Source of the DNA: Phytoactinopolyspora alkaliphila
Lineage (GTDB): Bacteria > Actinomycetota > Actinomycetes > Jiangellales > Jiangellaceae
NCBI RefSeq assembly: GCF_010550695.1
Contig: NZ_JAAGOB010000004.1
Coordinates: 186,001-250,000, forward strand
Length of the DNA stretch: 64,000 nt
Direction: 5' to 3'
Numbering within the stretch: position 1 is the first letter of the stretch; each line of letters opens with the position of its first letter. Both the position numbers and the translations under genes were made by a program. Shown in pieces: positions 18,679-27,674 of the stretch. The notes under the pieces are model-generated. The model saw only the letters and a list, made by a program, of their open reading frames with translations. It searched no databases and was not told the DNA's origin.

Positions 18679-19278
18679 TCAGCCTTGCTGCTGGACCATC
18701 GACATGGCGTGCTCCACCAGCGTCACCAAGACATCCTTGACGGAGTCTCGCTGCCGGGCGTCGGTGACGACAAAGGGCACCTCAGGGCCGAGCTGGAGAG
18801 CGTCACGGACCTCGTCGACCGGATGCTGTTGCTGGCCGTCGAAGGCGTTCAAGGCGACCAGGAACGGAATGCCGCGCTGCTCGACGTAGTCGACCGCACC
18901 GAAGCAGTCGGCGAGGCGGCGCGTGTCCACCAGCACCACAGCGCCGATGGCACCGCGGGTGATGTCGTCCCACATGAACCAGAACCGGTTCTGTCCGGGC
19001 GTACCGAACAGATACAGAACAAGGTCCTGGGCCAGGGTGATGCGGCCGAAGTCCATGGCTACCGTGGTGGTGCGCTTCTCCGGGAGCATGGACAGGTCGT
19101 CGACACTGGTCGAGGCGTCAGTCATCAGCGCCTCGGTGCGCAGCGGCTCGATCTCGCTGACGGAACCGACGAAGGTCGTCTTGCCGACACCGAAACCTCC
19201 GGCGACGACGATCTTCACCGACAGCGCGTCTTGCGACGCGGAGGTCCCGTTAGACACCTCAGAGTCGACGGAGGCCAT
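18679..19278 (-). CDS. cvnD: Conservon GTPase (CvnD type)
   Basis: A 199-residue small GTPase of the MglA/Ras-like group. The P-loop is GGFGVGKTT and the switch II region is FGTPGQNRFW. Together with the three upstream genes it forms a conservon, a membrane-associated signalling unit first described in Streptomyces in which the kinase-like CvnA, roadblock CvnB, DUF742 CvnC and GTPase CvnD act together. Its start overlaps the cvnC end by 20 bases. Confidence 0.92.
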   Translation of the reverse strand: MASVDSEVSNGTSASQDALSVKIVVAGGFGVGKTTFVGSVSEIEPLRTEALMTDASTSVDDLSMLPEKRTTTVAMDFGRITLAQDLVLYLFGTPGQNRFWFMWDDITRGAIGAVVLVDTRRLADCFGAVDYVEQRGIPFLVALNAFDGQQQHPVDEVRDALQLGPEVPFVVTDARQRDSVKDVLVTLVEHAMSMVQQQG

Positions 19279-19621
19279 CCCTCACCCTTTCCAGGACGCT
19301 CAAATCGCGAGCCGGCTCTGCCGACCCGTGGAAGGCCGCGTGCGGATCTGCGACGCGGGTGAGGCCTTCGGCCTCGAGGTCAGCGACAAGTACCCTAGCA
19401 ACGCCCAGCGGGATGGACACCAGCGAGGCGATCTCGGCAACCGACCGGGGAGAATGGCACAAGCGCAGGATCCGGTCCCGTTCCGGCTCCGGGTCGATGC
19501 CGTGGTTCTTGCCCGCGTCCGTGGTGGACACGAGGGCTTCGATGGCGATGTTCTGCACGGGTTGCGTTCGGCCGCGCGTAGCGAGGTACGGCCGAATGCG
19601 GCCGGAATCAGGTATCGGCAT
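19259..19621 (-). CDS. cvnC: Conservon DUF742 protein (CvnC type)
   Basis: A 120-residue DUF742 protein with the family start GRIRPYLATRGRTQP and a winged-helix-like body (ILRLCHSPRSVAEIASLVSIPLGVARVLVADL). ATG 19621 has GGGGAAG four bases upstream. An earlier ATG at 19675 opens another frame that encodes an acidic N-terminus ending NGEDDADT and then stops just where the DUF742 frame begins. One base fewer would fuse the two into a more usual N-terminus. Either the short form is real or the gene has a small frameshift. Confidence 0.85.
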   Translation of the reverse strand: MPIPDSGRIRPYLATRGRTQPVQNIAIEALVSTTDAGKNHGIDPEPERDRILRLCHSPRSVAEIASLVSIPLGVARVLVADLEAEGLTRVADPHAAFHGSAEPARDLSVLERVRDGLRRL

Positions 19622-19688
19622 CGTCTTCCCCGTTGTTACTCCCGAACACGCCGGTGGTTCCCAGGCTCGCGTCCATCTGCGTAGAACG

Positions 19689-20084
19689 TCACCCGACGCG
19701 TGCCGCCGGGTTGAGCGTGGCCCCCACACGTTCCACCAGCAGCGCCATCTCGTAGCCGACCTGGCCGAGATCGCACCCCGCTGCCGCCAGGACGGCAAGA
19801 TGCGCCCCCGAAGCGACCGCCATCACGAGGAGGAAGCCGTCGGACATCTCGACGAGCGTCTGCTGGACCTCCCCGGCGTTGAGGATGAGCGACGCGCCCA
19901 CGGTCAGGCTGGCCAGACCCGAGACGACAGCGGCAAGCTGTTCGCCTCGGTCCTGCGGCAAGCCCGACGAGCCGGCAAGGTGAAGACCATCAGCCGACAC
20001 CACGACGGCATGCGCTGCGCCGGTGGTGCGTTGGACGAAACGATCGAGGAGCCAATTGAGCTCATCGTTCGTGGCGTTCGTCAC
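19689..20084 (-). CDS. cvnB: Conservon roadblock/LC7 protein (CvnB type)
   Basis: A 131-residue roadblock/LC7 domain protein (LNWLLDRFVQRTTGAAHAVV at the start, then ADGLHLAGSSGL). Roadblock proteins act as regulators or platforms for small GTPases such as CvnD. GTG 20084 overlaps the stop of the kinase gene as GTGA. Confidence 0.92.
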   Translation of the reverse strand: MTNATNDELNWLLDRFVQRTTGAAHAVVVSADGLHLAGSSGLPQDRGEQLAAVVSGLASLTVGASLILNAGEVQQTLVEMSDGFLLVMAVASGAHLAVLAAAGCDLGQVGYEMALLVERVGATLNPAARVG

Positions 20085-22870
20085 TGCTTGCTCCTCTCGG
20101 GGTCGCTGGGCCTCTTGGGCACCCAGCCACCGGTTTCCTGACGTCCGCGACCAACGCCGCGTTGCAAGCTTGCCAGAGTGGATGATACGGAGTCTGCGCT
20201 CTTCGTGGGAGGCGCGGGCCTACGCGAGGTCGAAGCGCCGGCAGCTGGATCGCTGATGGAGCCCGGAACGAGCGATGCGCCGCGTCGCCGGACCGGAAGC
20301 CCGGAGGCGTTCATGGCCGGGGCCGGTACCTCGGGAGACGTCTGGATCGGTGCGGTATCGATCTCGGTGCGGGGCAGGTCCGAGCCGGCCGGACGGGATG
20401 CCCAGCCGGAGCCCGTGCTCGTGGTTCTAGCCCGGCGAGGCGCGCTGTCAGCGGGTCGCTGGGTTCTGCGGGCTGTGGCGGCTTCCTCGGCCGAACGGAG
20501 CACCTCGGCGGCGCGCCGCCAGCCCGCGTCTGCCGGGCTGGACCAGTCCGAACTGGTCTCGCCACTGAACCAGGCCGAGCGAACCGACTCGAAGATCGGC
20601 GAGTCGTTGTCTGTGGCCGCGGTGGCGAACGTGTTCTCACCGGTGAAATCGGGAAGACGGTCGCGGCTGTACTCAGTGGAGAGCTCCTCCGGCGCCTGCA
20701 TGGACCACTCCTCCGTCCTCGTGGGCAGGGCGGGCTCAGGCTGCCGGGATTGCGTGGGCGCGGCGTGCCTGCGCGGAGGTTCGGACGGGGTCCACGGGGC
20801 CGGAGTGTGGAGCGGGTCTTCGTTGACCGCAGGCGGGGGAACGTCGGCCTGCGAATCCAGTGGCGAGTGAATCAGGTTGGCCGGGATATCGACCTGTGCG
20901 ACAGTGCCGCCGGCGCTGCCGGGCTCGAGCCTGACGCGGATACCGTGCTTGGCGGAAAGTCTCGCCACGACGTAGAGGCCCAGCGTGCGGGAGGTCGCGA
21001 CATCGATGTCGCCGACGTCTGCCAGCCTGCTGTTCAATGCTTCCAGCTGGTCGGTGGGAATGCCGAGACCGGCGTCGGCGACTGAGATCCGCAGCCCGCC
21101 GCCGAGCAGCGGCTGGCTCGTCACACGCACAGGCGTAGAAGGCGCGGAGAACTCCGTGGCGTTGTCGATCAGCTCGGCCAGCATGTGCGCGATGTCATCG
21201 ACGGCACCTGCCGTCACCAGGTCAGTCGGCATCACGCCGAACTTGACCCGCGGATACTGCTCGACCTCGCCGACGGCTGTGCGGACCACGTCCAGGACCG
21301 GAGCCGACGACGTCTGCTTGCGCATCTCCTGCACACCCGCGAGGACCAGAAGGCTCTCGGCATGGCGGCGGACCCGGGTAGCCATGTGGTCGATACGGAA
21401 CAGCGTGCTGAGCTGGTCCGGGTCTCGTTCGCGCTGCTCGAGGCCTTCGAGCTCGCCCAGCTGACGATCAACGAGCGACTGGGTCCGCCGCGAGAGGTTC
21501 ACCACGATGGTGTCCAGGTTCTGCCGCAGAAGAGCCTGGTCACCCGCGATTTGGATGGCCTGCGAATGAACGTCGTTGAACGCGCGCGTCACCGCGCCGA
21601 TCTCGTCGTTGCCTTCGGGTGTGATGACCTCGGTGGACGCGCGTGCGGCTGCGGGGCCGTCCTTGCGGATCCTCTCCACGAATGCCGGCAGGTCCTTGCT
21701 CGCGGTCTGCTCCGCGGCGCCACGCAAGCGGCTCAGCGGCCCCACGATGGACCGGGCGACGACGATGGTGAGGAAGACGGTCAACGCGAGCACAGCGAGA
21801 ACCGCGACCGCGCTGAGAATGGCCGTGGCGCGGGCGCTGTTCGCCGCGCTGGAAGCATTGTCGACGACGGCTGCCGCGGATTCGGCTTCGATCTCGCGGA
21901 GCACATCAAGGCGCTGCGTCGCGGCCTCATACCACTGCTCGTGCGACTGGCTGAGCTCGTCGCCTTCTTGGATCTCCCCGAACGTGGTGGCCGTGAGCTC
22001 GTCGGCGGCGGCGATCCGCCCAGAGACGCTCTCCGTCTGCCCCGAGTCGTAGTTGGCAAGGAAACGGTCGATCAGAAGGTCTTGCTCACCACGGTACGAG
22101 ACCGCACTGGTGGTGAGAGCGGAGGACGTCTCCTCGCCGGGGGTCAGGTGGTAGGTGACCAGGCTACGCTCCATAGACGCGGACTCGACGGCCTGGCTGA
22201 TGTTGTCGAGGGCCGTGATCAGCCGAGCTGTCTGCCCGTCGTGGACCGCCGTACCCGAGACGATGACGATTCCGCGGACAGCCTCGGCGAGGTCGTGATA
22301 AGCCGACGCCCCTCCCGCGTCGAACTCCGGGCTGGCCTCGTCTCGCTCGGCGCGGTAGCGCTCGAGATTCTCGACCTCACGCTCCACGGCGGCGATCGAC
22401 GCCTCGGTCGACGAGCCGGCGTCCCGAACCGGGTCCAAGCTGCCCATGAACTCCGAGAGCGCGGTGTCCGTGGCGTCGCGAGCACCTGCCACAGCGCCGA
22501 CCCCGGTGGCCTCCACCTCCGCAAGCGCACTCACATCGCGCTCGTCCTGGATGCGGTGCAGCAGTTCGGTGGCGGTGACTCCGACGCTGGCCAGCTCCTC
22601 GACCTCGGCGGCCGCGCCGGCGTCGTCCAGAGCATTCTTGAAGAACAGGGCGCCGAGCACAAGGGTGCCCAGCAAAGGGACGATGACCAGCGCCGCTACG
22701 CGAGCGCGGACGCTGCGGTCATGGAGAAGGGTGTGCCAGATCGACGTGCGAGTGCCTTCCCGCGGGCTTGCCTCACCAGACGGATTTCCTTGCTCACGGG
22801 CGTCTTGCGCCGCGCGTGCCCGTTTCGGGTTGCCGCTTGCACCGCGGCCTGTTCGCGCGGTCCGCGTCAT
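20081..22870 (-). CDS. cvnA: Conservon sensor histidine kinase-like protein (CvnA type)
   Basis: 929 residues. After a basic cytoplasmic N-terminus there is a membrane segment (VAALVIVPLLGTLVLGALFF), an external NIT-like sensing region (LLHRIQDERDVSALAE), a second segment (AILSAVAVLAVLALTVFLTI), a HAMP linker (RSIVGPLSRLRGAAEQ) and a histidine kinase-type ATPase domain (ELIDNATEFSAP, VADAGLGIP, TSRTLGLYVVARLSAKHGI). The last 250 residues are Pro/Ser/Arg-rich and disordered, with no recognisable domain. It is the first gene of the conservon, with a 440-base non-coding region upstream. Confidence 0.92.
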   Translation of the reverse strand: MTRTARTGRGASGNPKRARAAQDAREQGNPSGEASPREGTRTSIWHTLLHDRSVRARVAALVIVPLLGTLVLGALFFKNALDDAGAAAEVEELASVGVTATELLHRIQDERDVSALAEVEATGVGAVAGARDATDTALSEFMGSLDPVRDAGSSTEASIAAVEREVENLERYRAERDEASPEFDAGGASAYHDLAEAVRGIVIVSGTAVHDGQTARLITALDNISQAVESASMERSLVTYHLTPGEETSSALTTSAVSYRGEQDLLIDRFLANYDSGQTESVSGRIAAADELTATTFGEIQEGDELSQSHEQWYEAATQRLDVLREIEAESAAAVVDNASSAANSARATAILSAVAVLAVLALTVFLTIVVARSIVGPLSRLRGAAEQTASKDLPAFVERIRKDGPAAARASTEVITPEGNDEIGAVTRAFNDVHSQAIQIAGDQALLRQNLDTIVVNLSRRTQSLVDRQLGELEGLEQRERDPDQLSTLFRIDHMATRVRRHAESLLVLAGVQEMRKQTSSAPVLDVVRTAVGEVEQYPRVKFGVMPTDLVTAGAVDDIAHMLAELIDNATEFSAPSTPVRVTSQPLLGGGLRISVADAGLGIPTDQLEALNSRLADVGDIDVATSRTLGLYVVARLSAKHGIRVRLEPGSAGGTVAQVDIPANLIHSPLDSQADVPPPAVNEDPLHTPAPWTPSEPPRRHAAPTQSRQPEPALPTRTEEWSMQAPEELSTEYSRDRLPDFTGENTFATAATDNDSPIFESVRSAWFSGETSSDWSSPADAGWRRAAEVLRSAEEAATARRTQRPADSAPRRARTTSTGSGWASRPAGSDLPRTEIDTAPIQTSPEVPAPAMNASGLPVRRRGASLVPGSISDPAAGASTSRRPAPPTKSADSVSSTLASLQRGVGRGRQETGGWVPKRPSDPERSKQ

Positions 22871-23310
22871 CGATCGTTCCTCCTTGGTCAGGCGTCCCTG
22901 GGAGCCGCGCTCGGGTCGCGCGATCCATCACGGCCGCCGACCAACAGGGCGACAAGACACGGGACAGTAGATGACGCTGGCTGCCCCGCACCCGTTCTGT
23001 CAATAGACGACCGATAAGCCGGACAATCGAATGGTAGTCGAGTCGGCCGAATGTTCGATGCCGAAAGAGTGCCGTATGTCCGGGTTGTGACGCAGGCCAT
23101 TGGGTCGGACTCACCCCGTTCGGGGCCCGACTCACCGACGTCCGGTCACTCGTCACATGATCATGTTCACCAGTCCTCTCTGCCCCATGCGGTAGCCGTA
23201 TGCGGCAGAGTAAAACTAGTGAACATGATCACTGGCGTCCAGGCCTGACAGCTGGTACAAGTGCGGAGCGCTGCTCGCATGCTCGCGCGACCACCTGCAC
23301 TGCAGCTCCT
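22871..23310. other. Non-coding region between cvnA and ino1
   Basis: 440 bases with no convincing gene. It separates the 5' end of the conservon operon from the 3' end of ino1. It contains a small CCCCG-TT-CGGGG stem near 23114-23125 and the long imperfect hairpin at 23158-23231. I could not place a confident promoter for cvnA. Confidence 0.7.
23158..23231. repeat. Long imperfect intergenic hairpin with TGATCATGT ends
   Basis: The outer arms TGATCATGTTCAC (23158-23170) and GTGAACATGATCA (23219-23231) match perfectly. CTCTGCC (23178-23184) pairs with GGCAGAG (23204-23210), and the tip 23187-23201 closes on a three-base loop. It lies 80 bases beyond the 3' end of ino1, so it could terminate ino1. 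Its ends resemble those of the hairpin at 37866-37957. Confidence 0.75.
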
Positions 23311-24390
23311 TCAGCGCTCTATGTCACCGGCGATGAACTTCTCCACCAGCTCGTGCGCGATGCTGTCGGAGTACTGCTCCGGCGGCGACTTCATGAAGTA
23401 CGACGACGCCGACAAGATGGGTCCGCCGACGCCACGGTCCTTGGCGATCTTGGCCGCACGGATGGCGTCGATGATGATGCCGGCCGAGTTCGGCGAGTCC
23501 CATACCTCGAGCTTGTACTCCAGGTTCACCGGCGCGTCACCGAAGTTGCGGCCCTCAAGCCGGATAAACGCCCACTTGCGGTCGTCCAGCCACGCGACAT
23601 AGTCGGACGGCCCGATGTGCACATTGCGGGCATCCAGGCCATTCACCAGTTGCGAGGTGACGGACTGCGTCTTGGAGACCTTCTTCGACTCCAGGCGGTC
23701 CCGCTCGAGCATGTTCTTGAAGTCCATGTTGCCGCCGACGTTGAGCTGGTACGTGCGGTCCACGGTCACACCGCGGTCCTCGAACAGCTTGGCCAGCACG
23801 CGGTGGGTGATGGTGGCGCCGATCTGCGACTTGATGTCGTCGCCCACGATCGGCACGCCCGCGGCGGTGAACTTGTCGGCCCACTCCTTCGTGCCGGCGA
23901 TGAAGACGGGAAGGGCGTTGACGAACGCGACGCCCGCGTCGATGGCGCACTGGGCGTAGAACTTGGCGGCCTGCTCCGATCCGACCGGCAGGTAGCACAC
24001 CAGGACATCGGCTCCGGTGGCCCTGAGCGTCTCGACGACGTCCGCGGGGTCGTCGTCCGATTCGGTGATCGTCTCGCGGTAATACTTGCCGAGCCCATCG
24101 AGGGTGTGCCCACGCTGGACGGTCACCCCGGTGGGCGGCACGTCACAGATCTTGATGGTGTTGTTCTCGCTCGCGACGATGGCGTCGGCAAGGTCCTGGC
24201 CGACCTTCTTGGCATCGACGTCGAACGCCGCCACGAACTCGACGTCGCGGACGTGGTAGTCGCCGAACTGCACGTGCATCAGACCGGGCACCTTCTGGCC
24301 CGGGTCCGCGTCACGGTAGTAATGCACGCCTTGAATGAGCGAAGCGGCGCAGTTTCCCACACCGACGATGGCTACACGAAGGGAGCTCAT
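23311..24390 (-). CDS. ino1: Inositol-3-phosphate synthase
   Basis: A 359-residue NAD-dependent enzyme that turns glucose 6-phosphate into inositol 3-phosphate, the entry step for mycothiol and phosphatidylinositol in actinomycetes. Family features are the N-terminal [51 protein letters not shown] and the [12 protein letters not shown] block. It is the short actinobacterial form. Its ATG overlaps the stop of the PadR gene (ATGA), so regulator and enzyme share a transcript. Confidence 0.96.
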   Translation of the reverse strand: MSSLRVAIVGVGNCAASLIQGVHYYRDADPGQKVPGLMHVQFGDYHVRDVEFVAAFDVDAKKVGQDLADAIVASENNTIKICDVPPTGVTVQRGHTLDGLGKYYRETITESDDDPADVVETLRATGADVLVCYLPVGSEQAAKFYAQCAIDAGVAFVNALPVFIAGTKEWADKFTAAGVPIVGDDIKSQIGATITHRVLAKLFEDRGVTVDRTYQLNVGGNMDFKNMLERDRLESKKVSKTQSVTSQLVNGLDARNVHIGPSDYVAWLDDRKWAFIRLEGRNFGDAPVNLEYKLEVWDSPNSAGIIIDAIRAAKIAKDRGVGGPILSASSYFMKSPPEQYSDSIAHELVEKFIAGDIER

Positions 24391-25034
24391 CAGCTCTGAT
24401 TCCTTTCTTCCTTGCTGGGATCAACCGGCGTGCCGCCGGCGCCCAGGCGGGACCCACTGCCCCGCAGGTGTTCATCTTGTGGCGAATTGCTGCGCTGCTC
24501 GGCACTGATGAGCCCGTCAAGCCACTTGACCTCACGCTCGACCGATTCCAGCCCATGACGTTGCAACTCGAGCGTGTACGTGTCGAGCCGCTCGCGGGTA
24601 CGTGACAGCGCGGAACGGAACTGCTCAAGCCGTTCCTGAAGGCGGGACCGGCGGCCGGTCAGGATGCGCATCCGTGTCTCGGCGTCGGCCCGGCTGAAAA
24701 AGGCGAAATGGACGCCGAACTGCTCGTCGTCCCACGACGACGGCCCGGCCTCCCGCAGGAGCTCACTGAAGCGCTCCTTGCCTTCGGGTGTGAGTTTGTA
24801 CACGATCCGCCCGCGGCGGCCCGCGCGTGCTCCGGCTGGCTCGAGTGGCTGATCCTCGGTCAGGTGACCGTTGCGGACCATCTCCTTGAGCGTCGGGTAG
24901 AGCGTCCCATAAGAGAACGCCCGACCCCATCCAAGCAGGGAATTCACCCGTTTACGCAGCTCGTAGCCGTGCATTGGCGCATCATGAAGCAGACCGAGAA
25001 TGGCCAGCTCCAACGCTTCCGCACGTTTGCCCAC
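24390..25034 (-). CDS. PadR family transcriptional regulator, upstream of ino1
   Basis: 214 residues: an N-terminal PadR winged helix ([22 protein letters not shown], then [19 protein letters not shown]) and a C-terminal Vir-type helical dimerisation part ([26 protein letters not shown]). It is the first gene of a two-gene operon with ino1 and probably controls inositol synthesis. A perfect inverted repeat lies 30 bases upstream of its start, the usual place for autoregulation. Confidence 0.92.
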   Translation of the reverse strand: MGKRAEALELAILGLLHDAPMHGYELRKRVNSLLGWGRAFSYGTLYPTLKEMVRNGHLTEDQPLEPAGARAGRRGRIVYKLTPEGKERFSELLREAGPSSWDDEQFGVHFAFFSRADAETRMRILTGRRSRLQERLEQFRSALSRTRERLDTYTLELQRHGLESVEREVKWLDGLISAEQRSNSPQDEHLRGSGSRLGAGGTPVDPSKEERNQS

Positions 25035-25063
25035 GGACGGCGCTCCTCACATAGTGACGGGTG

Positions 25064-25084
25064 GATGTATCGAACAGATACATC
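25064..25084. promoter_or_regulatory. Candidate PadR operator upstream of padR-ino1
   Basis: GATGTATC and GATACATC form a perfect 8-base inverted repeat with a 5-base spacer. Its length and spacing fit a dimeric winged-helix repressor, and it lies in the promoter region of padR-ino1. Confidence 0.65.
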
Positions 25085-25103
25085 GAGGATACACCTCCCG
25101 AGA

Positions 25104-25118
25104 CGGTATCTTGTACCG
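25104..25118. promoter_or_regulatory. Second small inverted repeat in the padR-ponA intergenic region
   Basis: CGGTA-tcttg-TACCG lies 20 bases beyond the first operator candidate. The GTATC half-site is shared with the first repeat, so it could be a second PadR site. It might affect the divergent PBP gene as well. Confidence 0.35.
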
Positions 25119-25286
25119 GCGGGCGATCTGCGAGGAGTCTCTTCGACCATCCGCACCGGGTCGTCCGGTCCGAGGTGTGGAGCGCACCATCTACATGGAT
25201 CGCGCCGAGGACGTAAGCTCAGCGATGGCCCGCGGTCGCGACGGTGCGCCCGGGACACCCCACAGCATGCGAGGCAGTAGGACGCA

Positions 25287-27617
25287 GTGACCGACGAGGG
25301 ACAGCACACCAACCGCCGCGGCGGCGGCTCGCGTCGTCGCTATGCGGCGCACGGTAAGAAGGCCGCGAAGGGCAAGCGCCGCTGGCGCAAGTTCTTCGGC
25401 ATCAAGGCGTTCTTCCTCTACTTCCTCGGGTTCGCCTTCGCGGGCATTCTCGGCATCGGGATCGTCTACGCGAGGACCGACATCCCGGAACCGAACGACT
25501 TCGCGCGCTCGGAGACGACCATCGTCTACTGGAGCGACGGCGAGACGGAGCTCGGGCGATTCAGCGCGGAGAACCGGGAGAGCGTCGACCTCTCGCAGAT
25601 CCCCCAGCATGTGCGCGACGCCGTCCTGGCCGCGGAGGACCGCAACTTCTACAGCAACCCGGGATTCGACGTGCGGGGTATCGCCCGTGCCGGCCGGAAC
25701 TTCATCACGTCCGGCGGAAACATCGACGGCGGTGGCTCCACCATCACCCAGCAGTACGTGAAGAACTACTACCTCGTGCAGGATCAGACCTGGAAGCGAA
25801 AGATCAGTGAGCTGTTCGTCTCGATCAAGATCGACCAGCAGCTCGAGAAGGACGACATCCTCGCGTCCTACCTCAACACGATCTTCCTCGGGCGCAACGT
25901 CTACGGAGTCCAGACGGCGTCGAGGTCTTACTTCGGCAAGCCGGTCAGCGACATGACCTTGGAAGAGGGCGCCGCCCTGGCGGCCATCCTGAACTCGCCG
26001 CACCGGCACGACCCCACCCTCGGACCTGAGAACACCAAACGATTCGAGGCTCGCTTCCGGTACGTGCTGGACGGCATGGTCACGATGGGTGTGCTGGACG
26101 CCGCGACGGCAGCCGCCGCGGAACCGCCGGAAGTGCTGCCGGAAGCCCGGAACAACAGGTACGGCGGTCCCAACGGCTACCTGCTCAAGCAGGTGGAGCG
26201 GGAACTGCTCGCGGCGGGCGTCGACGAAGCGCAGATCAAGACCGGGGGGCTGCGGGTGGTCACGACCTTCGACAAGGACGCGCAGGCGGCCGCCATCAAG
26301 GCCGTCGAAGAGGAGCGACCGACCGAGGACGCGGACGGCGTGCGGATAGGCCTGGCCGCCGTGCGGCCGGGAGACGGTGCCGTGGTGGCGATGTACGGCG
26401 GGGAGGACGCCGTCGATCAGCCCTTCAACGATGCTGTGGACGGCAAACAGCAGGCGGGTTCCGCGTTCAAGCCGTTCACTCTGGCCGCCGCGCTGGAGGA
26501 CGGTATCTCGCTGGAGAGCCGGTACGCCGGCAACTCGCCCTTCGATCCGCCGGAGCTCGGCCCGCCGGTGAACAACCAGAACGACGCCGACTACGGCGAG
26601 TTCGTGGATCTGCTGGAGTCCACCGAGCGCTCCGTCAACACCGCGTTCGTGGACTTGACCATGCAGATCGGCCCGTCGAAGGTGGTGGACGCGCTGATCC
26701 GCGCCGGGGTCCCGGAGAACGCGCAAGACCTGGAGTCCAACGCGCGTGTGACGCTCGGAATCGGTAAGGTCTCCACGGTCGAGATGGCCGAGATCTACGC
26801 GACGCTCGCGGCCGGCGGCCGGCAGACCGACTGGTACACGGTCCGCAAGGTCACGGACCGCGGTGGCAACATCCTGCACGAGGCCGAGCCCGACCCGAAG
26901 ACCGTGTTCAGTGCCGACATCGTCGCCGATGTCACCTACGCGATGACGCAAGTGGTCGATGGAGAGAACGGCACCGGCAAGGCCGCGCGCGATCTCGACC
27001 GGCCGTCGGCGGGTAAGACGGGCACGCACGAGGAGCTGACGGCCTGGTACGCGGGATTCACACCACAGCTGGCCACAGCTGTCTCTTTCATCCGGGGCGA
27101 GGGAGAGGAAGCCGGCACGAAGTCGCTCAAGGGCGTCGGCGGGCAGAGCAGCTTCCCGGGAGGGGCGTACCCCGCCCGGATCTGGACGGCGTTCATGAAG
27201 GCCGCCATGGAGGGCCAGGACGTCGTCGAGTTCCCGCAGCCGGCCGAGGTCGGTGAGCCGGTGAACCCGACGCCGACGCCCACCCCCACGCTGACGCGGA
27301 CGCCGACCCCCACCCCGACCCCGGACGAGACCGACCCGCCTCGCCCGCCAGACGACGGAGACCCGTCCGGAAACCAGAACGGCAACGAGAACTCCGGAGA
27401 CGACGGTGGTGACGACGACACCGGTGACACCGACGGCGACGAGGACGGGACGGACTCTGGCGACGGCGACGAATGGGGTGGAAACCAGAACGGGAACCAG
27501 AACGGCAACCAGAGTGGTGACGACGACGGCACGGATGCTGGTACGGACGATGGCGCCGATAGCGGAACTGACGACGGCACCGATGAGGGTGACGACGAGA
27601 GCGGCGACTGGGGCTAG
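25287..27617 (+). CDS. ponA: Class A penicillin-binding protein (transglycosylase/transpeptidase)
   Basis: 776 residues. A basic cytoplasmic start and one membrane segment (FFLYFLGFAFAGILGIGIVY) lead to a GT51 glycosyltransferase domain (AAEDRNFYSNPGFD, GGSTITQQYVKNYYL) and a transpeptidase domain with S392-A-F-K, S-V-N in TERSVNT, and K577-T-G. It polymerises and cross-links peptidoglycan outside the cell. The last 130 residues are a Thr/Pro linker and then an Asn/Gln/Gly and Asp/Gly-rich acidic tail with repeated GNQNGN units. GTG 25287 is preceded by an AGGA sequence. Position and order match actinobacterial ponA next to ino1. Confidence 0.94.
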   Translation: MTDEGQHTNRRGGGSRRRYAAHGKKAAKGKRRWRKFFGIKAFFLYFLGFAFAGILGIGIVYARTDIPEPNDFARSETTIVYWSDGETELGRFSAENRESVDLSQIPQHVRDAVLAAEDRNFYSNPGFDVRGIARAGRNFITSGGNIDGGGSTITQQYVKNYYLVQDQTWKRKISELFVSIKIDQQLEKDDILASYLNTIFLGRNVYGVQTASRSYFGKPVSDMTLEEGAALAAILNSPHRHDPTLGPENTKRFEARFRYVLDGMVTMGVLDAATAAAAEPPEVLPEARNNRYGGPNGYLLKQVERELLAAGVDEAQIKTGGLRVVTTFDKDAQAAAIKAVEEERPTEDADGVRIGLAAVRPGDGAVVAMYGGEDAVDQPFNDAVDGKQQAGSAFKPFTLAAALEDGISLESRYAGNSPFDPPELGPPVNNQNDADYGEFVDLLESTERSVNTAFVDLTMQIGPSKVVDALIRAGVPENAQDLESNARVTLGIGKVSTVEMAEIYATLAAGGRQTDWYTVRKVTDRGGNILHEAEPDPKTVFSADIVADVTYAMTQVVDGENGTGKAARDLDRPSAGKTGTHEELTAWYAGFTPQLATAVSFIRGEGEEAGTKSLKGVGGQSSFPGGAYPARIWTAFMKAAMEGQDVVEFPQPAEVGEPVNPTPTPTPTLTRTPTPTPTPDETDPPRPPDDGDPSGNQNGNENSGDDGGDDDTGDTDGDEDGTDSGDGDEWGGNQNGNQNGNQSGDDDGTDAGTDDGADSGTDDGTDEGDDESGDWG

Positions 27618-27674
27618 TCCCCTGCACTAGGGCCTGCATCACCCCGCCGCGCGTGAGTGCGGCACGATAGCCCG

